Assembly: GCF_010093135.1 (NCBI RefSeq)
Contig: NZ_PDWK01000008.1
Coordinates: forward strand, 1 to 60,136
Length of the DNA stretch: 60,136 bases
Direction of reading: 5' to 3'
Origin: Pseudoxanthomonas taiwanensis
GTDB taxonomy: Bacteria > Pseudomonadota > Gammaproteobacteria > Xanthomonadales > Xanthomonadaceae
Position numbers and translations under genes: made by a program. Each line of letters starts with the position of its first letter. Position 1 is the stretch's first letter. This document shows, one piece after another, positions 10,109-19,180 of this stretch. The notes below the pieces were generated by a model, which was not told where the DNA came from, ran no database searches, and saw nothing but the letters and a program-made list of their open reading frames with translations.

Positions 10109-11785
10109 ATGTCCACTACCGCAAGCACCGTCCCCGCGTCGGGCGGCATGACCCGCGAGCACCGCAAGGTGATCCTGGCCTCGAGCCTGGGCACCGTGTT
10201 CGAGTGGTACGACTTCTACCTGTACGGTTCGCTGGCGGCGGTCATCGCCGCGCACTTCTTCTCCTCGCTGGCCCCGGGCCCGGCGTTCGTGATGGCGCTG
10301 CTGACCTTCGCCGCCGGCTTCGCCGTGCGTCCGTTCGGCGCCCTCGTGTTCGGCCGCCTCGGCGACCTCATCGGCCGCAAGTACACGTTCCTGGTCACCA
10401 TCGTGATCATGGGCCTGTCCACCTTCCTGGTGGGTGTGCTGCCGACCTACGAGACGATCGGCATGGCCGCGCCGATCATCCTGGTGCTGCTGCGCTGCCT
10501 GCAGGGCCTGGCCCTGGGCGGCGAGTACGGCGGCGCCGCCACCTATGTGGCCGAGCACGCGCCGCAGGGCAAGCGCGGCCTGTACACCAGCTTCATCCAG
10601 ACCACCGCCACGGTGGGTCTGTTCATGTCGCTGCTGGTGATCCTCGGCTGCCGCCTGGCCCTGGGCAACGAGGCCTTCTCCGAGTGGGGCTGGCGCGTGC
10701 CGTTCCTGATCTCGTTCGTCCTGCTGGCGATCTCGGTGTGGATCCGCATGCAGCTGAACGAGTCGCCGCTGTTCCAGAAGATGAAGGAGGAAGGCAAGCG
10801 CTCCAAGGCGCCGCTGTCGGAGAGCTTCGCCAACTGGAGCAACGGCAAGATCGTGCTGCTGGCCCTGCTGGGCGCCACCGCCGGCCAGGCCGTGGTCTGG
10901 TACGCCGGCCAGTTCTACGCGCTGTTCTTCCTCACCCAGACCCTCAAGGTGGATCCGGTCACGGCCAACCTGTTCATCGCCGCGGCCCTGGCCATCGCCA
11001 CCGGCGGCTTCATCTTCTTCGGCTGGCTGAGTGACAAGATCGGCCGCAAGCCGATCATCATGGCCGGCTGCCTGCTGGCGGCGTTGACCTACTTCCCCAT
11101 CTTCAAGGGCCTGACCTACTTCGCCAACCCCGCGCTGGCGGAGGCCACCCGCAACTCGCCGGCGGTGGTCGTGGCCGATCCGAAGGACTGCTCCTTCCAG
11201 TTCGTGCCCAGCGAGCTGAAGAGCCACGTGAAGTTCAACAGCTCCTGCGACATCGTCAAGAACCTGCTGAACGCGCGCAGCGTGTCCTACGTCAACGAGG
11301 AGGCGCCCCCGGGCACCCTGGCCAGCGTGCGCATCGGCGAGACGGTGATCCAGAGCGTGGACATCCGCAACCTGTCGCCGGAGGACGCCAAGGCCGCCCA
11401 GGACAAGCTGGCCGCCGACCTGGCCGCCGCCGTGGACGCGGCCGGCTACCCGAAGGCCGCCGACAACAGCCAGATGAACAAGCCGATGGTCCTGCTGCTG
11501 CTGACCATCCTGGTGATCTACGTGACCATGGTGTACGGCCCGATCGCGGCCTGGCTGGTGGAGCTGTTCCCCACCCGCATCCGCTACACCTCGATGTCGC
11601 TGCCGTACCACATCGGCAACGGCTGGTTCGGCGGCTTCCTGCCGACCACCGCCTTCGCGCTGGTGCTGTGGACCGGCAACATCTATTCGGGCCTGTGGTA
11701 CCCGATCGTGGTGGCCCTGATGACCTTCGTCATCGGCAGCCTGTTCCTGCCCGAGACCAAGGACGTGGACATCACCCACGGCTGA
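10109..11785 (+). CDS. MHS-family MFS symporter with a periplasmic insert
   Basis: A 558-residue inner-membrane transporter of the metabolite:H+ symporter (MHS, ProP/KgtP-like) group. It opens with SSLGTVFEWYDFYLYGSLA and has the loop motif GRLGDLIGRKYTF in the first half and GWLSDKIGRKPII in the second. Family members carry small carboxylates, betaines or similar metabolites. Between TM segments, about residues 335-455, there is a hydrophilic insert of roughly 110-120 residues with a pair of cysteines (DCSF, SSCDI), absent from ordinary ProP/KgtP. It is linked by 14 bp to the DcaP-like porin and is near acs, so acetate or another short carboxylate is a reasonable but unproven substrate. Confidence 0.85.
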   Translation: MSTTASTVPASGGMTREHRKVILASSLGTVFEWYDFYLYGSLAAVIAAHFFSSLAPGPAFVMALLTFAAGFAVRPFGALVFGRLGDLIGRKYTFLVTIVIMGLSTFLVGVLPTYETIGMAAPIILVLLRCLQGLALGGEYGGAATYVAEHAPQGKRGLYTSFIQTTATVGLFMSLLVILGCRLALGNEAFSEWGWRVPFLISFVLLAISVWIRMQLNESPLFQKMKEEGKRSKAPLSESFANWSNGKIVLLALLGATAGQAVVWYAGQFYALFFLTQTLKVDPVTANLFIAAALAIATGGFIFFGWLSDKIGRKPIIMAGCLLAALTYFPIFKGLTYFANPALAEATRNSPAVVVADPKDCSFQFVPSELKSHVKFNSSCDIVKNLLNARSVSYVNEEAPPGTLASVRIGETVIQSVDIRNLSPEDAKAAQDKLAADLAAAVDAAGYPKAADNSQMNKPMVLLLLTILVIYVTMVYGPIAAWLVELFPTRIRYTSMSLPYHIGNGWFGGFLPTTAFALVLWTGNIYSGLWYPIVVALMTFVIGSLFLPETKDVDITHG

Positions 11786-11816
11786 CCGCCGCGCCCGTCC
11801 GGGTACATCCGTACCG

Positions 11817-11844
11817 CGCCGGCCCCGCGAGGGGCCGGCGTTTT
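11817..11844. terminator. Bidirectional-looking rho-independent terminator
   Basis: A perfect 10-bp GC stem, CGCCGGCCCC / GGGGCCGGCG with loop GCGA, is followed by TTTTCTT on the plus strand. It lies between the symporter stop and the convergent O-antigen-ligase-like gene, whose stop codon is at 11847. The T run serves the plus-strand transcript; the minus strand gets the stem without a strong T run. Confidence 0.75.
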
Positions 11845-11846
11845 CT

Positions 11847-13100
11847 TCAGGCCTGGCGGTGTTGCGCGCGGGTGGCGGCCTCGCGCATGGCCATCCCCAG
11901 CAGCAGGCCGGTCACGGCGGCGTAGAAGCTGGTGGTGGTCTGGTGCGCGAACATCGACTGGGTCAGCCCGCAGCTGGCGAAGGCGGCCACGAACACCGCG
12001 CCGGCCAGGGCGGTGCCGCGCGGGTTGGGCGGCCGCGGCGCACGCCACCACAGGCGCACGAACAGCGCCAGCGGCACCCCGTACAGCGCCAGCAGCGCGA
12101 GCGCGCCGGGCAGGCCCATGGTCGCGGCCCATTCGGCCAGGTCGTTGTGGGCGTGGCCCAGGTGGCACCGCTCCGGCGCCGGCGTGCGGCGGCACTCCGG
12201 CAGCCGTTCCATGGCCCGGTCGAAATGGGCGAAGCCGACGCCGGTCCAGGGATGCTCGAGGAAGGCGCGCCCGGCCACGCGCAGGCGCTCCAGGCGCGCG
12301 CCGGCGGAGGAGTCGTGGTCGCCGTGGTCGATGCGCTCGATGTCCCGCTGCAGCTCCTGCAGGCGGGGGCGCTCGCTCATGCCCGGCACCGCCGTGACCA
12401 GGGCGGCCACGCCGGCCACGGTGGCGCCCAGCAGCAGCAGGCGGCTGCGCCGGCTGCGCCAGCCGCTGCCCAGCACCAGCACGGCCAGCAGCATCAGCAG
12501 GCCCGGCCAGGTGCCGCGGGTGCCGCTGAGCAGGATCGCCAGCGTGCCCAGCACCAGGCCGCACACCGCCCAGCGCCAGCGCCCCGGCGGCCGGCAGAAC
12601 ACCGCCAGCACCGTCAGCAGCAGCACCACATCGGCAAACACGATGGCGTTGCCCCAGCCCGAGGCGCGCCCGGCCCCATCGGCCACCTGCAGCACCGCCA
12701 GCACGGCGGCCACCGCCAGGCCGCACAGGCTGCCGCGCCACAGCCACTCGGAGGACGGCGCCAGCACGTAGGCCCAGGCCATGGTCCAGGGCAGCACAAG
12801 CAGGCGGTCCAGGCTCTTCACCTCGCCCGGTTCCAGGCCGAGCATCCAGCTGGACACCAGCGGCACCCCCACGGCCAGCGCCACCGCGGCCGCCACCGCG
12901 GCCGCCGGCATGCCCAGCCGGCGCGCGCCGGCGGCCACCCGCACCGGCACCAGCGCCGTGGTCAGCAGCAGCAGCACGCCGAAGGGCAGCAGCCCCTTGG
13001 GAATGGACAGGGTCAGGGCACCAAGGCACCACATGGCCAGGCCGGCGCATGCCTGCGCCCACCGCAGCCGGGTCCCGCTGGCGTCTCCGCTTGGCAGCAA
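11847..13100 (-). CDS. O-antigen ligase / Wzy-type membrane protein
   Basis: A polytopic inner-membrane protein with about ten hydrophobic segments and the WaaL/Wzy_C (PF04932) pattern. A large periplasmic loop contains RLRVAGRAFLEHPWTGVGF followed by GHAHNDLAEW. Proteins of this family attach O-antigen to lipid A-core or polymerise surface sugars. The frame is open back to 13235, but that would run into the ArnT-like gene. The best start is TTG at 13100, preceded by GGGAGGA with a 7-nt gap, giving 417 residues. The ArnT-like gene ends 70 bp upstream, so both likely serve the cell surface. Confidence 0.8.
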   Translation of the reverse strand: MLPSGDASGTRLRWAQACAGLAMWCLGALTLSIPKGLLPFGVLLLLTTALVPVRVAAGARRLGMPAAAVAAAVALAVGVPLVSSWMLGLEPGEVKSLDRLLVLPWTMAWAYVLAPSSEWLWRGSLCGLAVAAVLAVLQVADGAGRASGWGNAIVFADVVLLLTVLAVFCRPPGRWRWAVCGLVLGTLAILLSGTRGTWPGLLMLLAVLVLGSGWRSRRSRLLLLGATVAGVAALVTAVPGMSERPRLQELQRDIERIDHGDHDSSAGARLERLRVAGRAFLEHPWTGVGFAHFDRAMERLPECRRTPAPERCHLGHAHNDLAEWAATMGLPGALALLALYGVPLALFVRLWWRAPRPPNPRGTALAGAVFVAAFASCGLTQSMFAHQTTTSFYAAVTGLLLGMAMREAATRAQHRQA

Positions 13101-13170
13101 ACTTCGATCCTCCCGAACCGGACGCGGCGATGTTCGGGGGCGGACCCGGAACGCTGCCTGAGCCGGAGCC

Positions 13171-14898
13171 TCAGTCGCCCACGTCTTCCGCTTGACGCGC
13201 GGCCGCCGCCGCGCGTTCGGACTCGCTGGACACACATTCGCCCCGCACCGCCGCCGCCGGCACCAGGTACCAGGTGCGGCGGTTGGCGATGCCGGCCATC
13301 TCGATCCGCGCCCGGTCGATGCACGCCTCCAGCGCGTCCTCCTGCACCAGCAGCCAGCGCGTCCGCGGCGCCTGCGCCTGCCAGGCCACGCCGCGGCGCA
13401 GCTGTTCGTCCCAGGGCACCTTGAAGCCGAACGTGGCCGCCGGCCGGTCGGCCATCAGCAGGTTCTGCTCCTTCCACGCCACCAGGCCCAGTTCCGCGTC
13501 CGGACCGATGCGGCGGCCGGCGGCGGCCATCAGCCCGCGCGCCGAGCTGGCGTCGTTGAGCACCGGGTAGCCGACCAGGCCGTACAGCACCCACAGGCCG
13601 GCCAGGGTCGCGAACAGCGCCACCACCGCGCGGCGGCGGAAGGCCAGCAGGCAGCCCAGGCCCCACATGCCGACGGCCAGCAGCATCCAGCCGCCGGCGC
13701 GGATGCCGTCAGGATCCAGGCCGCGCTGCGTGCGCAGGCGTTCGGCCAGGGACCCGTCGCCGGCCAGCACCGACAGCCCGCCGCCGAGGACCAGCAGGAC
13801 CACCAGCAGCGCCAGCGCGCGCAGCAGCCAACCGGCCCAGCGCCGGCGCAGCAGGCCCGGCAGCAGCGGGGCCAGCGCCAGGCACATCATCGGCAGCGCC
13901 GGCATGATGTAGACGTCACGCTTGCCGTCGGGAATGGAGAAGAACACCAGCAGCAGTCCCCACCAGGCCAGCGGCAGCAGGTAGCGCGCATCGCGCCGGC
14001 GCAGCCGCCGCCACCAGGCCGGCAGCGCCCACGGCAGCGCCAGCGCCGGCGGGATCCACATGGTGGCGATCACGCCCAGGTGGTACCACGCCGGCTGGTG
14101 GTGGTCCCAGGACTGCGAATAGCGCTTGACGGTCTGCCGGAACAGGATGTCGTGCAGGTAGGCGCGGTACTCGGGCAGGTCCCTGGCCAGGGCCGCCGCC
14201 ACCACCGGTACCAGCCACAGGCCCACCGCCAGCAGGAAGGCCAGCGGCCCCAGCCAGAAGCGCGCGTCGCGCGCGTGCACCCTCACCCCCGGCCAGCCGC
14301 GCAGCGAGGCGACCGCCGCCGGCAGGGCCATCAGCAACGCCAGCGCGCCCACGCCCTTGGTGATGGTGCCGATGCCGGCGAAGAACCAGCCCAGGGTCCA
14401 CCAGCGCCAGGCCGGGCCCAGCAGCAGGTGGCGCAGCAGCCCGTAGTTGGCCAGGGTGATGAAGCAGGTCACCAGCGGGTCGATCTGCGCCTTCTTCGAC
14501 TGCCAGGTGAACTGGAAGGCGAACAGCACCGCCCAGGCCGCATACAGGCCCACACGCCGCGTCCACAGGCGCCGGCCCAGGTCGTACACGCACCACAGCG
14601 TGCCCAGCGCGGCCAGCAGAGAGGGCAGCAGGAAGGCCACCCGCCAGTTGCCCAACACGGTGTAGAGCGCGGCCTGCAGCCACATCAGCATCGGCGGCTT
14701 GTCCGAGTACAGCTCGGTGCCGCGGTGCGGGAACAGCCAGTCGCCGCTCTCCACCATCTGCCTGGCGACCAGGGCGAAGCGCGGCTCGTCGGCCGGCCAG
14801 GGATCGCGCAGGCCCAGGCCGGCGCCGATCACCAGCAGCGCAGTCAGCAGCAGCAGCGCCAGATCACGCGCCGCCGGGGTCGGGGAGGGGGAGCGCAT
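13171..14898 (-). CDS. ArnT-like glycosyltransferase (GT83/PMT family)
   Basis: A 575-residue membrane glycosyltransferase with about twelve helices. The N-terminal region has DEPRFALVARQMVESGDW, containing the acidic pair conserved in the PMT/ArnT superfamily, then SDKPPMLMW. Members transfer a sugar from a polyprenyl-phosphate carrier to lipid A or proteins on the periplasmic side. Whether it adds aminoarabinose (true ArnT) cannot be decided; no arn synthesis genes are present. The start codon lies within a 19-bp tandem duplication, and no clear ribosome site precedes it, so the ATG at 14898 is uncertain. The O-antigen-ligase-like gene follows. Confidence 0.82.
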   Translation of the reverse strand: MRSPSPTPAARDLALLLLTALLVIGAGLGLRDPWPADEPRFALVARQMVESGDWLFPHRGTELYSDKPPMLMWLQAALYTVLGNWRVAFLLPSLLAALGTLWCVYDLGRRLWTRRVGLYAAWAVLFAFQFTWQSKKAQIDPLVTCFITLANYGLLRHLLLGPAWRWWTLGWFFAGIGTITKGVGALALLMALPAAVASLRGWPGVRVHARDARFWLGPLAFLLAVGLWLVPVVAAALARDLPEYRAYLHDILFRQTVKRYSQSWDHHQPAWYHLGVIATMWIPPALALPWALPAWWRRLRRRDARYLLPLAWWGLLLVFFSIPDGKRDVYIMPALPMMCLALAPLLPGLLRRRWAGWLLRALALLVVLLVLGGGLSVLAGDGSLAERLRTQRGLDPDGIRAGGWMLLAVGMWGLGCLLAFRRRAVVALFATLAGLWVLYGLVGYPVLNDASSARGLMAAAGRRIGPDAELGLVAWKEQNLLMADRPAATFGFKVPWDEQLRRGVAWQAQAPRTRWLLVQEDALEACIDRARIEMAGIANRRTWYLVPAAAVRGECVSSESERAAAAARQAEDVGD

Positions 14899-14929
14899 GG
14901 ACGGATGATAAGCGCATGGACGGATGATA
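14892..14929. repeat. Perfect 19-bp tandem duplication over a start codon
   Basis: The unit AGCGCATGGACGGATGATA occurs at 14892-14910 and again at 14911-14929. Read on the minus strand, each copy contains an ATG. The one at 14898 opens the ArnT-like gene; the other is 19 nt upstream and out of frame. Confidence 0.95.
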
Positions 14930-14937
14930 GTCGCGCC

Positions 14938-16296
14938 TCAGGTGGCCTTGCGCAGGCGGGCATAGAAGAAGCCGTCCATGCCGTCCTCGCCGGTCAGGCG
15001 CTGCCGGCCCGGACCAGCGGCATGGCCGAAGGCCTCCGGCAGGGGATCGGGCCGCGCGTCGGGCGTGCGGGCCAGGAAGGCCTCGATCTGGCCGGCGTTC
15101 TCCTCCGGCAGGATCGAGCAGGTGGTGTACAGCAGCACCCCCCCCGGGCGCAGCAGCGGCCAGGTGGCGTCCAGCAGGCGCGCCTGCAGCGCCACCAGCG
15201 GGGCCAGGTCGCTCTCGCGCCGGTGCAGGAGGATGTCCGGCTGGCGGCGCACCACGCCGGTGGCCGAGCACGGCGCGTCCAGCAGGATGGCGTCGAAGGT
15301 GAAGCCGTCCCACCACAGCGCCGGGGCGGTGGCGTCCACCGGACGCAGCTGCACGCGCCCGGCGGTGCCCTCCAGCAGGCCGGCGCGGCGCAGGTTGTCC
15401 TCGACCCGGGCCAGACGGCGCGGATCCACATCCAGGGCCAGCAGCTCCAGCTGCGGATCGCGCTCGAGCAGGTGCGCGGCCTTGCCGCCGGGCGCGGCAC
15501 AAGCGTCCAGCACGCGCGCGCCCGGCTCCGGCGCCAGGGCGTCGGCGGCCTGCTGGGCCGAGCCGTCCTGCACCGAGACCAGGCCCTCGTCGAAACCCGG
15601 CAGCGCCGCCACCGGCAGCGGATGCTCCAGGCGCAGAGCGTCGGGCAGGCGCGGATCGGTCTCCGCAGCGATGCCGGCCTCGGCCAGGCGCGCGCGGTAG
15701 GCCTGCGGCGTGGCCAGGCGGCGGTTGACCCGCAGCCACATCGGCGCCGGCCGCGCGCTGGCGGCGAACACCGCCGCGGCCTGCTCCGGCCAGGCAGCGC
15801 GGACACGTTCTTGCAGCCACTGCGGCCAGGTCCCGGCCGGATCGGCCTCGGGGATGCCCTCGCGCTGGGCGCGGCGCAGCAGGGCGTTGACCAGGCCGGC
15901 CTGGCGCGGCCGGCCCAGCGCGCGCGCCGCGTCCACGGTGGCGGCCAGGGCCGCGTGCGCCGGCAGCTGCAGCGCGTCCAGCTGCGCGCAGCCGGCCAGC
16001 AGCAGGGCCAGCAGCGGCCCGTCGGCCGGGCCGGGCGGCTTCTGCAGCCAGCCGCGCACCGCGGCCTGGTAGCGATGGCGGCCACGCAGGGCGGCGAACA
16101 CGATCGCCTCCAGCAGCGCGCGGTCGCGCGGGTCGGACAGCTGCGGCAGGACCTCGGCCAGCTCCGACTTCAGCGAGCGGTCGCGGTGCACCACCGCGTC
16201 CAGCACCTGCGCCGCGCGCACGCGCACCGCCACGCCCGGCGCGGTGGGCCGGGACGGGCGCGCGGTGCGGGGACGGGGCGGACGCTGCGGCTGCAT
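14938..16296 (-). CDS. rsmB: 16S rRNA m5C967 methyltransferase
   Basis: RsmB (Sun/Fmu) methylates C967 of 16S rRNA using S-adenosylmethionine. The 452-residue protein has an N-terminal NusB-like RNA-binding domain (about residues 25-155) and a C-terminal Rossmann methyltransferase. Seen motifs are [15 protein letters not shown] (SAM binding), DAPCSATGV (the catalytic cysteine region) and [11 protein letters not shown] (second conserved cysteine). The N-terminus is Arg/Pro-rich and about 15 residues longer than in E. coli. fmt ends 4 bp before its start, so fmt-rsmB are co-transcribed, as in E. coli. Confidence 0.95.
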   Translation of the reverse strand: MQPQRPPRPRTARPSRPTAPGVAVRVRAAQVLDAVVHRDRSLKSELAEVLPQLSDPRDRALLEAIVFAALRGRHRYQAAVRGWLQKPPGPADGPLLALLLAGCAQLDALQLPAHAALAATVDAARALGRPRQAGLVNALLRRAQREGIPEADPAGTWPQWLQERVRAAWPEQAAAVFAASARPAPMWLRVNRRLATPQAYRARLAEAGIAAETDPRLPDALRLEHPLPVAALPGFDEGLVSVQDGSAQQAADALAPEPGARVLDACAAPGGKAAHLLERDPQLELLALDVDPRRLARVEDNLRRAGLLEGTAGRVQLRPVDATAPALWWDGFTFDAILLDAPCSATGVVRRQPDILLHRRESDLAPLVALQARLLDATWPLLRPGGVLLYTTCSILPEENAGQIEAFLARTPDARPDPLPEAFGHAAGPGRQRLTGEDGMDGFFYARLRKAT

Positions 16297-16300
16297 CGGC

Positions 16301-17218
16301 TCACACCGCCAGGTCGCGGCGCGCGTTGAGCCAGTCGGCCGCGGTGATGGCGCGGCCGCCGTCGCGCTGCACCGTGCGCAGGCGCAGCACGCCCTGGCCG
16401 CAGGCGATGTCGATGCCCTCGCGGCTGGCGCCCAGCAGGGTGCCCGGCGCCGCGGCGTGGTCCAGGTCCAGGGCGGTGGCGGCGTGGATGCGCAGGCGCT
16501 CGCCGGCCACCCGGGCCTCGGCCACCGGCCAGGGGTGGAAGGCGCGCACGGTGCGCGCCAGCTCGGCCGCCGGGCGGCTCCAGTCCAGGCGCGCCTCGGC
16601 CTTGTCCAGCTTGTGCGCGTAGGTCACGCCCTCCTCCGGCTGCGGCCGCGGCACCGGACGGATGCCGGCGCGCAGCAGGCCCAGGCCGTCGGCCAGCACC
16701 TGCGCGCCCAGTTCGGCCAGGCGGTCGTGCAGCTGGCCGCCGGTCTCCTCCGCGCCGATCGGCGTGCGCCGCTCCAGCAGCACCGGGCCGGTGTCCAGGC
16801 CGGCCTCCATCTGCATCAGGCACACGCCGGTCTCGGGGTCGCCGGCCTGGATGGCGCGCTGGATCGGCGCGGCGCCGCGCCAGCGCGGCAGCAGCGAGGC
16901 GTGCACGTTCCAGCAGCCGAAGCGCGGGATCTCCAGGACCGCGCGCGGCAGGATCAGGCCGTAGGCCACCACCACCATCAGGTCCGGCTGCAGCGCGCGC
17001 AGCTGTTCCCGGGCGGCGGCATCGCGCAGGGTCTGCGGCTGGAACACCGGGATCCCGCGGGCCACGGCCTCGCGCTTGACCGGCGAGGCGGCCAGGGCGC
17101 GACCGCGGCCGGCCGGGCGGTCGGGTTGGGTGTAGACCGCGACGACCTCGCCGCGGGCGGCGGCGGCGCGCAGGGAGGGCACCGCGAATTCCGGGGTACC
17201 GGCAAAGACGGTTCTCAT
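16301..17218 (-). CDS. fmt: Methionyl-tRNA formyltransferase
   Basis: Fmt formylates initiator Met-tRNA using 10-formyl-tetrahydrofolate. The 305-residue protein starts [16 protein letters not shown]. It has the catalytic region [17 protein letters not shown] with the conserved Asn and His, followed by the Asp in [11 protein letters not shown], and a C-terminal OB-like domain from about residue 205. The open frame runs further upstream into def territory, but the ATG at 17218 matches the family start. def lies upstream after a 134-bp gap, giving the usual def-fmt-rsmB order. Confidence 0.96.
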   Translation of the reverse strand: MRTVFAGTPEFAVPSLRAAAARGEVVAVYTQPDRPAGRGRALAASPVKREAVARGIPVFQPQTLRDAAAREQLRALQPDLMVVVAYGLILPRAVLEIPRFGCWNVHASLLPRWRGAAPIQRAIQAGDPETGVCLMQMEAGLDTGPVLLERRTPIGAEETGGQLHDRLAELGAQVLADGLGLLRAGIRPVPRPQPEEGVTYAHKLDKAEARLDWSRPAAELARTVRAFHPWPVAEARVAGERLRIHAATALDLDHAAAPGTLLGASREGIDIACGQGVLRLRTVQRDGGRAITAADWLNARRDLAV

Positions 17219-17352
17219 GGCAGGCGGAAAGGCGGGCGGGAACGGGAGCCGTGGCGGACGCCTGGCGCGGCGGCCGGAGGGCGCGGACGCGTCGGACCGG
17301 CACCCGGCCGTGCCGGCGCCCTGCCCCCTGCCGGGCCCGCCGGCCGGGCGGC

Positions 17353-17865
17353 TCAGGCCGCGTGCCGGCGCTGCTTGGCCAGCTTCTTGCGCACCATCTC
17401 GCGCTTGAGCGGCGAGAGGTAGTCCACGAACAGCTTGCCGTCCAGGTGGTCGATCTCGTGCTGGATGCAGGTGGCCAGCAGGCCCTCGGCCGCCAGTTCC
17501 TGCGGCTTGCCCTCGCGGTCCAGGAAGCGCACGGTGATGGTGTCGGCGCGGGTCACGTCGGCGTAGATGCCCGGCACCGACAGGCAGCCCTCCTGGTAGA
17601 CCCGCTGGCCCTGGCGGGCCACGATCTCCGGGTTGATGAACACCATCGGCGCGGACTTGTCCTCGCTGACGTCGATGACCATGAAGCGCAGGTGGCGGTC
17701 CACCTGGGTGGCGGCCAGGCCGATGCCCGGGGCGGCGTACATGGTCTCGAACATGTCGTCGACCAGGCGCTGGAACTCCGGAGTGGTCACCTGCTCCGGC
17801 TCGACCGGGGCGGCCCGGGTGCGCAGGCGCGGGTCGGGGAACTCGAGGATGGGCAGCAGGGCCAT
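17353..17865 (-). CDS. def: Peptide deformylase
   Basis: Def removes the formyl group from nascent proteins. The 170-residue, type 1 enzyme has all three signature motifs: [16 protein letters not shown] with the metal-binding cysteine, and QHEIDHLDG with the two histidine ligands and catalytic glutamate. It is divergent from the LysM-protein gene, with about 124 bp between them. The conserved pairing def-fmt opposite lysM-dprA is typical of gamma-proteobacteria. Confidence 0.97.
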   Translation of the reverse strand: MALLPILEFPDPRLRTRAAPVEPEQVTTPEFQRLVDDMFETMYAAPGIGLAATQVDRHLRFMVIDVSEDKSAPMVFINPEIVARQGQRVYQEGCLSVPGIYADVTRADTITVRFLDREGKPQELAAEGLLATCIQHEIDHLDGKLFVDYLSPLKREMVRKKLAKQRRHAA

Positions 17866-17924
17866 GGCGGACTCCGAGAGGGGGCGGGACGGGACCCGAC
17901 CCGGGCAATTCTACCGCGCTTGCG

Positions 17925-17954
17925 TGTACAGTGGCCCAATTTCTGCACTATAGT
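17925..17954 (+). promoter_or_regulatory. Putative sigma-70 promoter for the LysM-dprA run
   Basis: TGTACA (17925-17930) and TATAGT (17949-17954) are separated by 18 bp and lie 35 bp before the chosen ATG of the LysM gene. The -10 is a good match and the -35 is moderate. Confidence 0.5.
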
Positions 17955-17989
17955 CGCCGCACCTGTTGGGGAATCAGGCGGATCGCACC

Positions 17990-19105
17990 ATGCTCACTCG
18001 TCTCCGGACGGTCCTGGCCGTCGCGATGCTGACCGTCGCCACCTATGCCGTGGCCGTCGAATCGGCCGGCAGCCATCCCGAAACCTACGTGGTCCGCAAG
18101 GGCGACACCCTTTGGGACATCGCGGCCCGTTTCCTGAAGAAGCCGTGGCTCTGGCCGGAGATCTGGCAGGCCAACCCGCAGGTGGCCAACCCGCACCTGA
18201 TCTACCCGGGCGACGTGCTCTCGCTGGCCTACCTGGACCGCGTGGCGGTCGAGCCCGGCCCGCGCGAGGAGGCGCCGATCGGCGCGATCCCGCTGGCGGA
18301 GATCGAACCGTTCCTGAAGAACCTGCGCGTCACCGACTCCTTCGAGCACCTGCCCTACGTGGTCGGCTTCGAGGACAACCGGCTGCGCGCCGCCGTGGGC
18401 CAGGTGGCCTACGTGAAGGGCCTGGAAGGCGCCCAGCCCGGCCAGCGCTACGCGGTGGTCCGCCCGACCGTGCGCTACGCCCTGCCGCGCACCTTCCAGG
18501 ACCTGGATCCCGCCGGCCGGCCCACCGCCGGCGAGGGCAACCTGTGGAAGGATTACGTGCCGCCGACCGGTCGCAACGAGTTCCTCGGCTACGAGCTGGC
18601 CCAGGTCAACGTCGGCACCGTGGTCCGGGTTCCCGCCGGCGAGGTCACCGTGGCCACGCTGCGCCTGGACGACCAGGGCGGCCGCGAGGTGCGCGCCGGC
18701 GACCGCCTGATCCCGGTCGAGCCGCAGCCGTACGACCTGCAGTTCTTCCCGCACGCTCCGGCGGCCATGCCGGAGGACGTGCGCGTGCTGGCCGTGGCCG
18801 ACGCCTTCAGCGCCGGCGGCCCGCGCGACGTGGTGGCCCTGTCGGTCGGGCGCCTGGACGGTGTGGACAACGGCACGGTGTTCTCGCTGTGGCGCCCGGG
18901 CCGGCACATCAACGATCCGACCCGGCGCGTGCGCACCTCGCGCCAGGACGACCGCTTCACCGGCGGCGACGAGACCCTGCCGGAGGAGTACGCCGGCCAC
19001 GCCATGGTCTTCCGCACCTTCGACAAGGTCAGCTACGCGCTGGTCATGGACGGGGTCAAACCGGTGGGCGTCGGCTACGCGGCGCGCCATCCCGACGCCG
19101 AGTAA
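17990..19105 (+). CDS. LysM-domain periplasmic protein
   Basis: A 371-residue exported protein. A signal peptide (LRTVLAVAMLTVATYAVAVE) is followed at once by one LysM domain (about residues 30-82; TYVVRKGDTLWDIAARFLKK, then IYPGDVLSL), which binds peptidoglycan. The remaining ~290 residues are a conserved domain of unknown function common to LysM proteins encoded next to dprA. A TTG 24 nt upstream also opens the frame, but the ATG at 17990 puts the signal peptide at the N-terminus. The 3' end is followed by a terminator-like hairpin, then dprA. Confidence 0.88.
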   Translation: MLTRLRTVLAVAMLTVATYAVAVESAGSHPETYVVRKGDTLWDIAARFLKKPWLWPEIWQANPQVANPHLIYPGDVLSLAYLDRVAVEPGPREEAPIGAIPLAEIEPFLKNLRVTDSFEHLPYVVGFEDNRLRAAVGQVAYVKGLEGAQPGQRYAVVRPTVRYALPRTFQDLDPAGRPTAGEGNLWKDYVPPTGRNEFLGYELAQVNVGTVVRVPAGEVTVATLRLDDQGGREVRAGDRLIPVEPQPYDLQFFPHAPAAMPEDVRVLAVADAFSAGGPRDVVALSVGRLDGVDNGTVFSLWRPGRHINDPTRRVRTSRQDDRFTGGDETLPEEYAGHAMVFRTFDKVSYALVMDGVKPVGVGYAARHPDAE

Positions 19106-19130
19106 CCGCGGAAAACTCCTACACACGCCT

Positions 19131-19160
19131 GCGACGGCGCCCGAGGGCGCCGTCGCCGTT
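19131..19160 (+). terminator. Hairpin between the LysM gene and dprA
   Basis: A perfect 11-bp stem GCGACGGCGCC / GGCGCCGTCGC with loop CGAG, then CGTTT. The T run is short, so read-through into dprA is likely. Confidence 0.5.
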
Positions 19161-19180
19161 TCCGGGCCAGCATCGGCGCG

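Noticed and set aside
13171-14898. Calling the GT83 protein a true ArnT
   Set aside because: No arn biosynthesis genes are nearby and the family has many other substrates.
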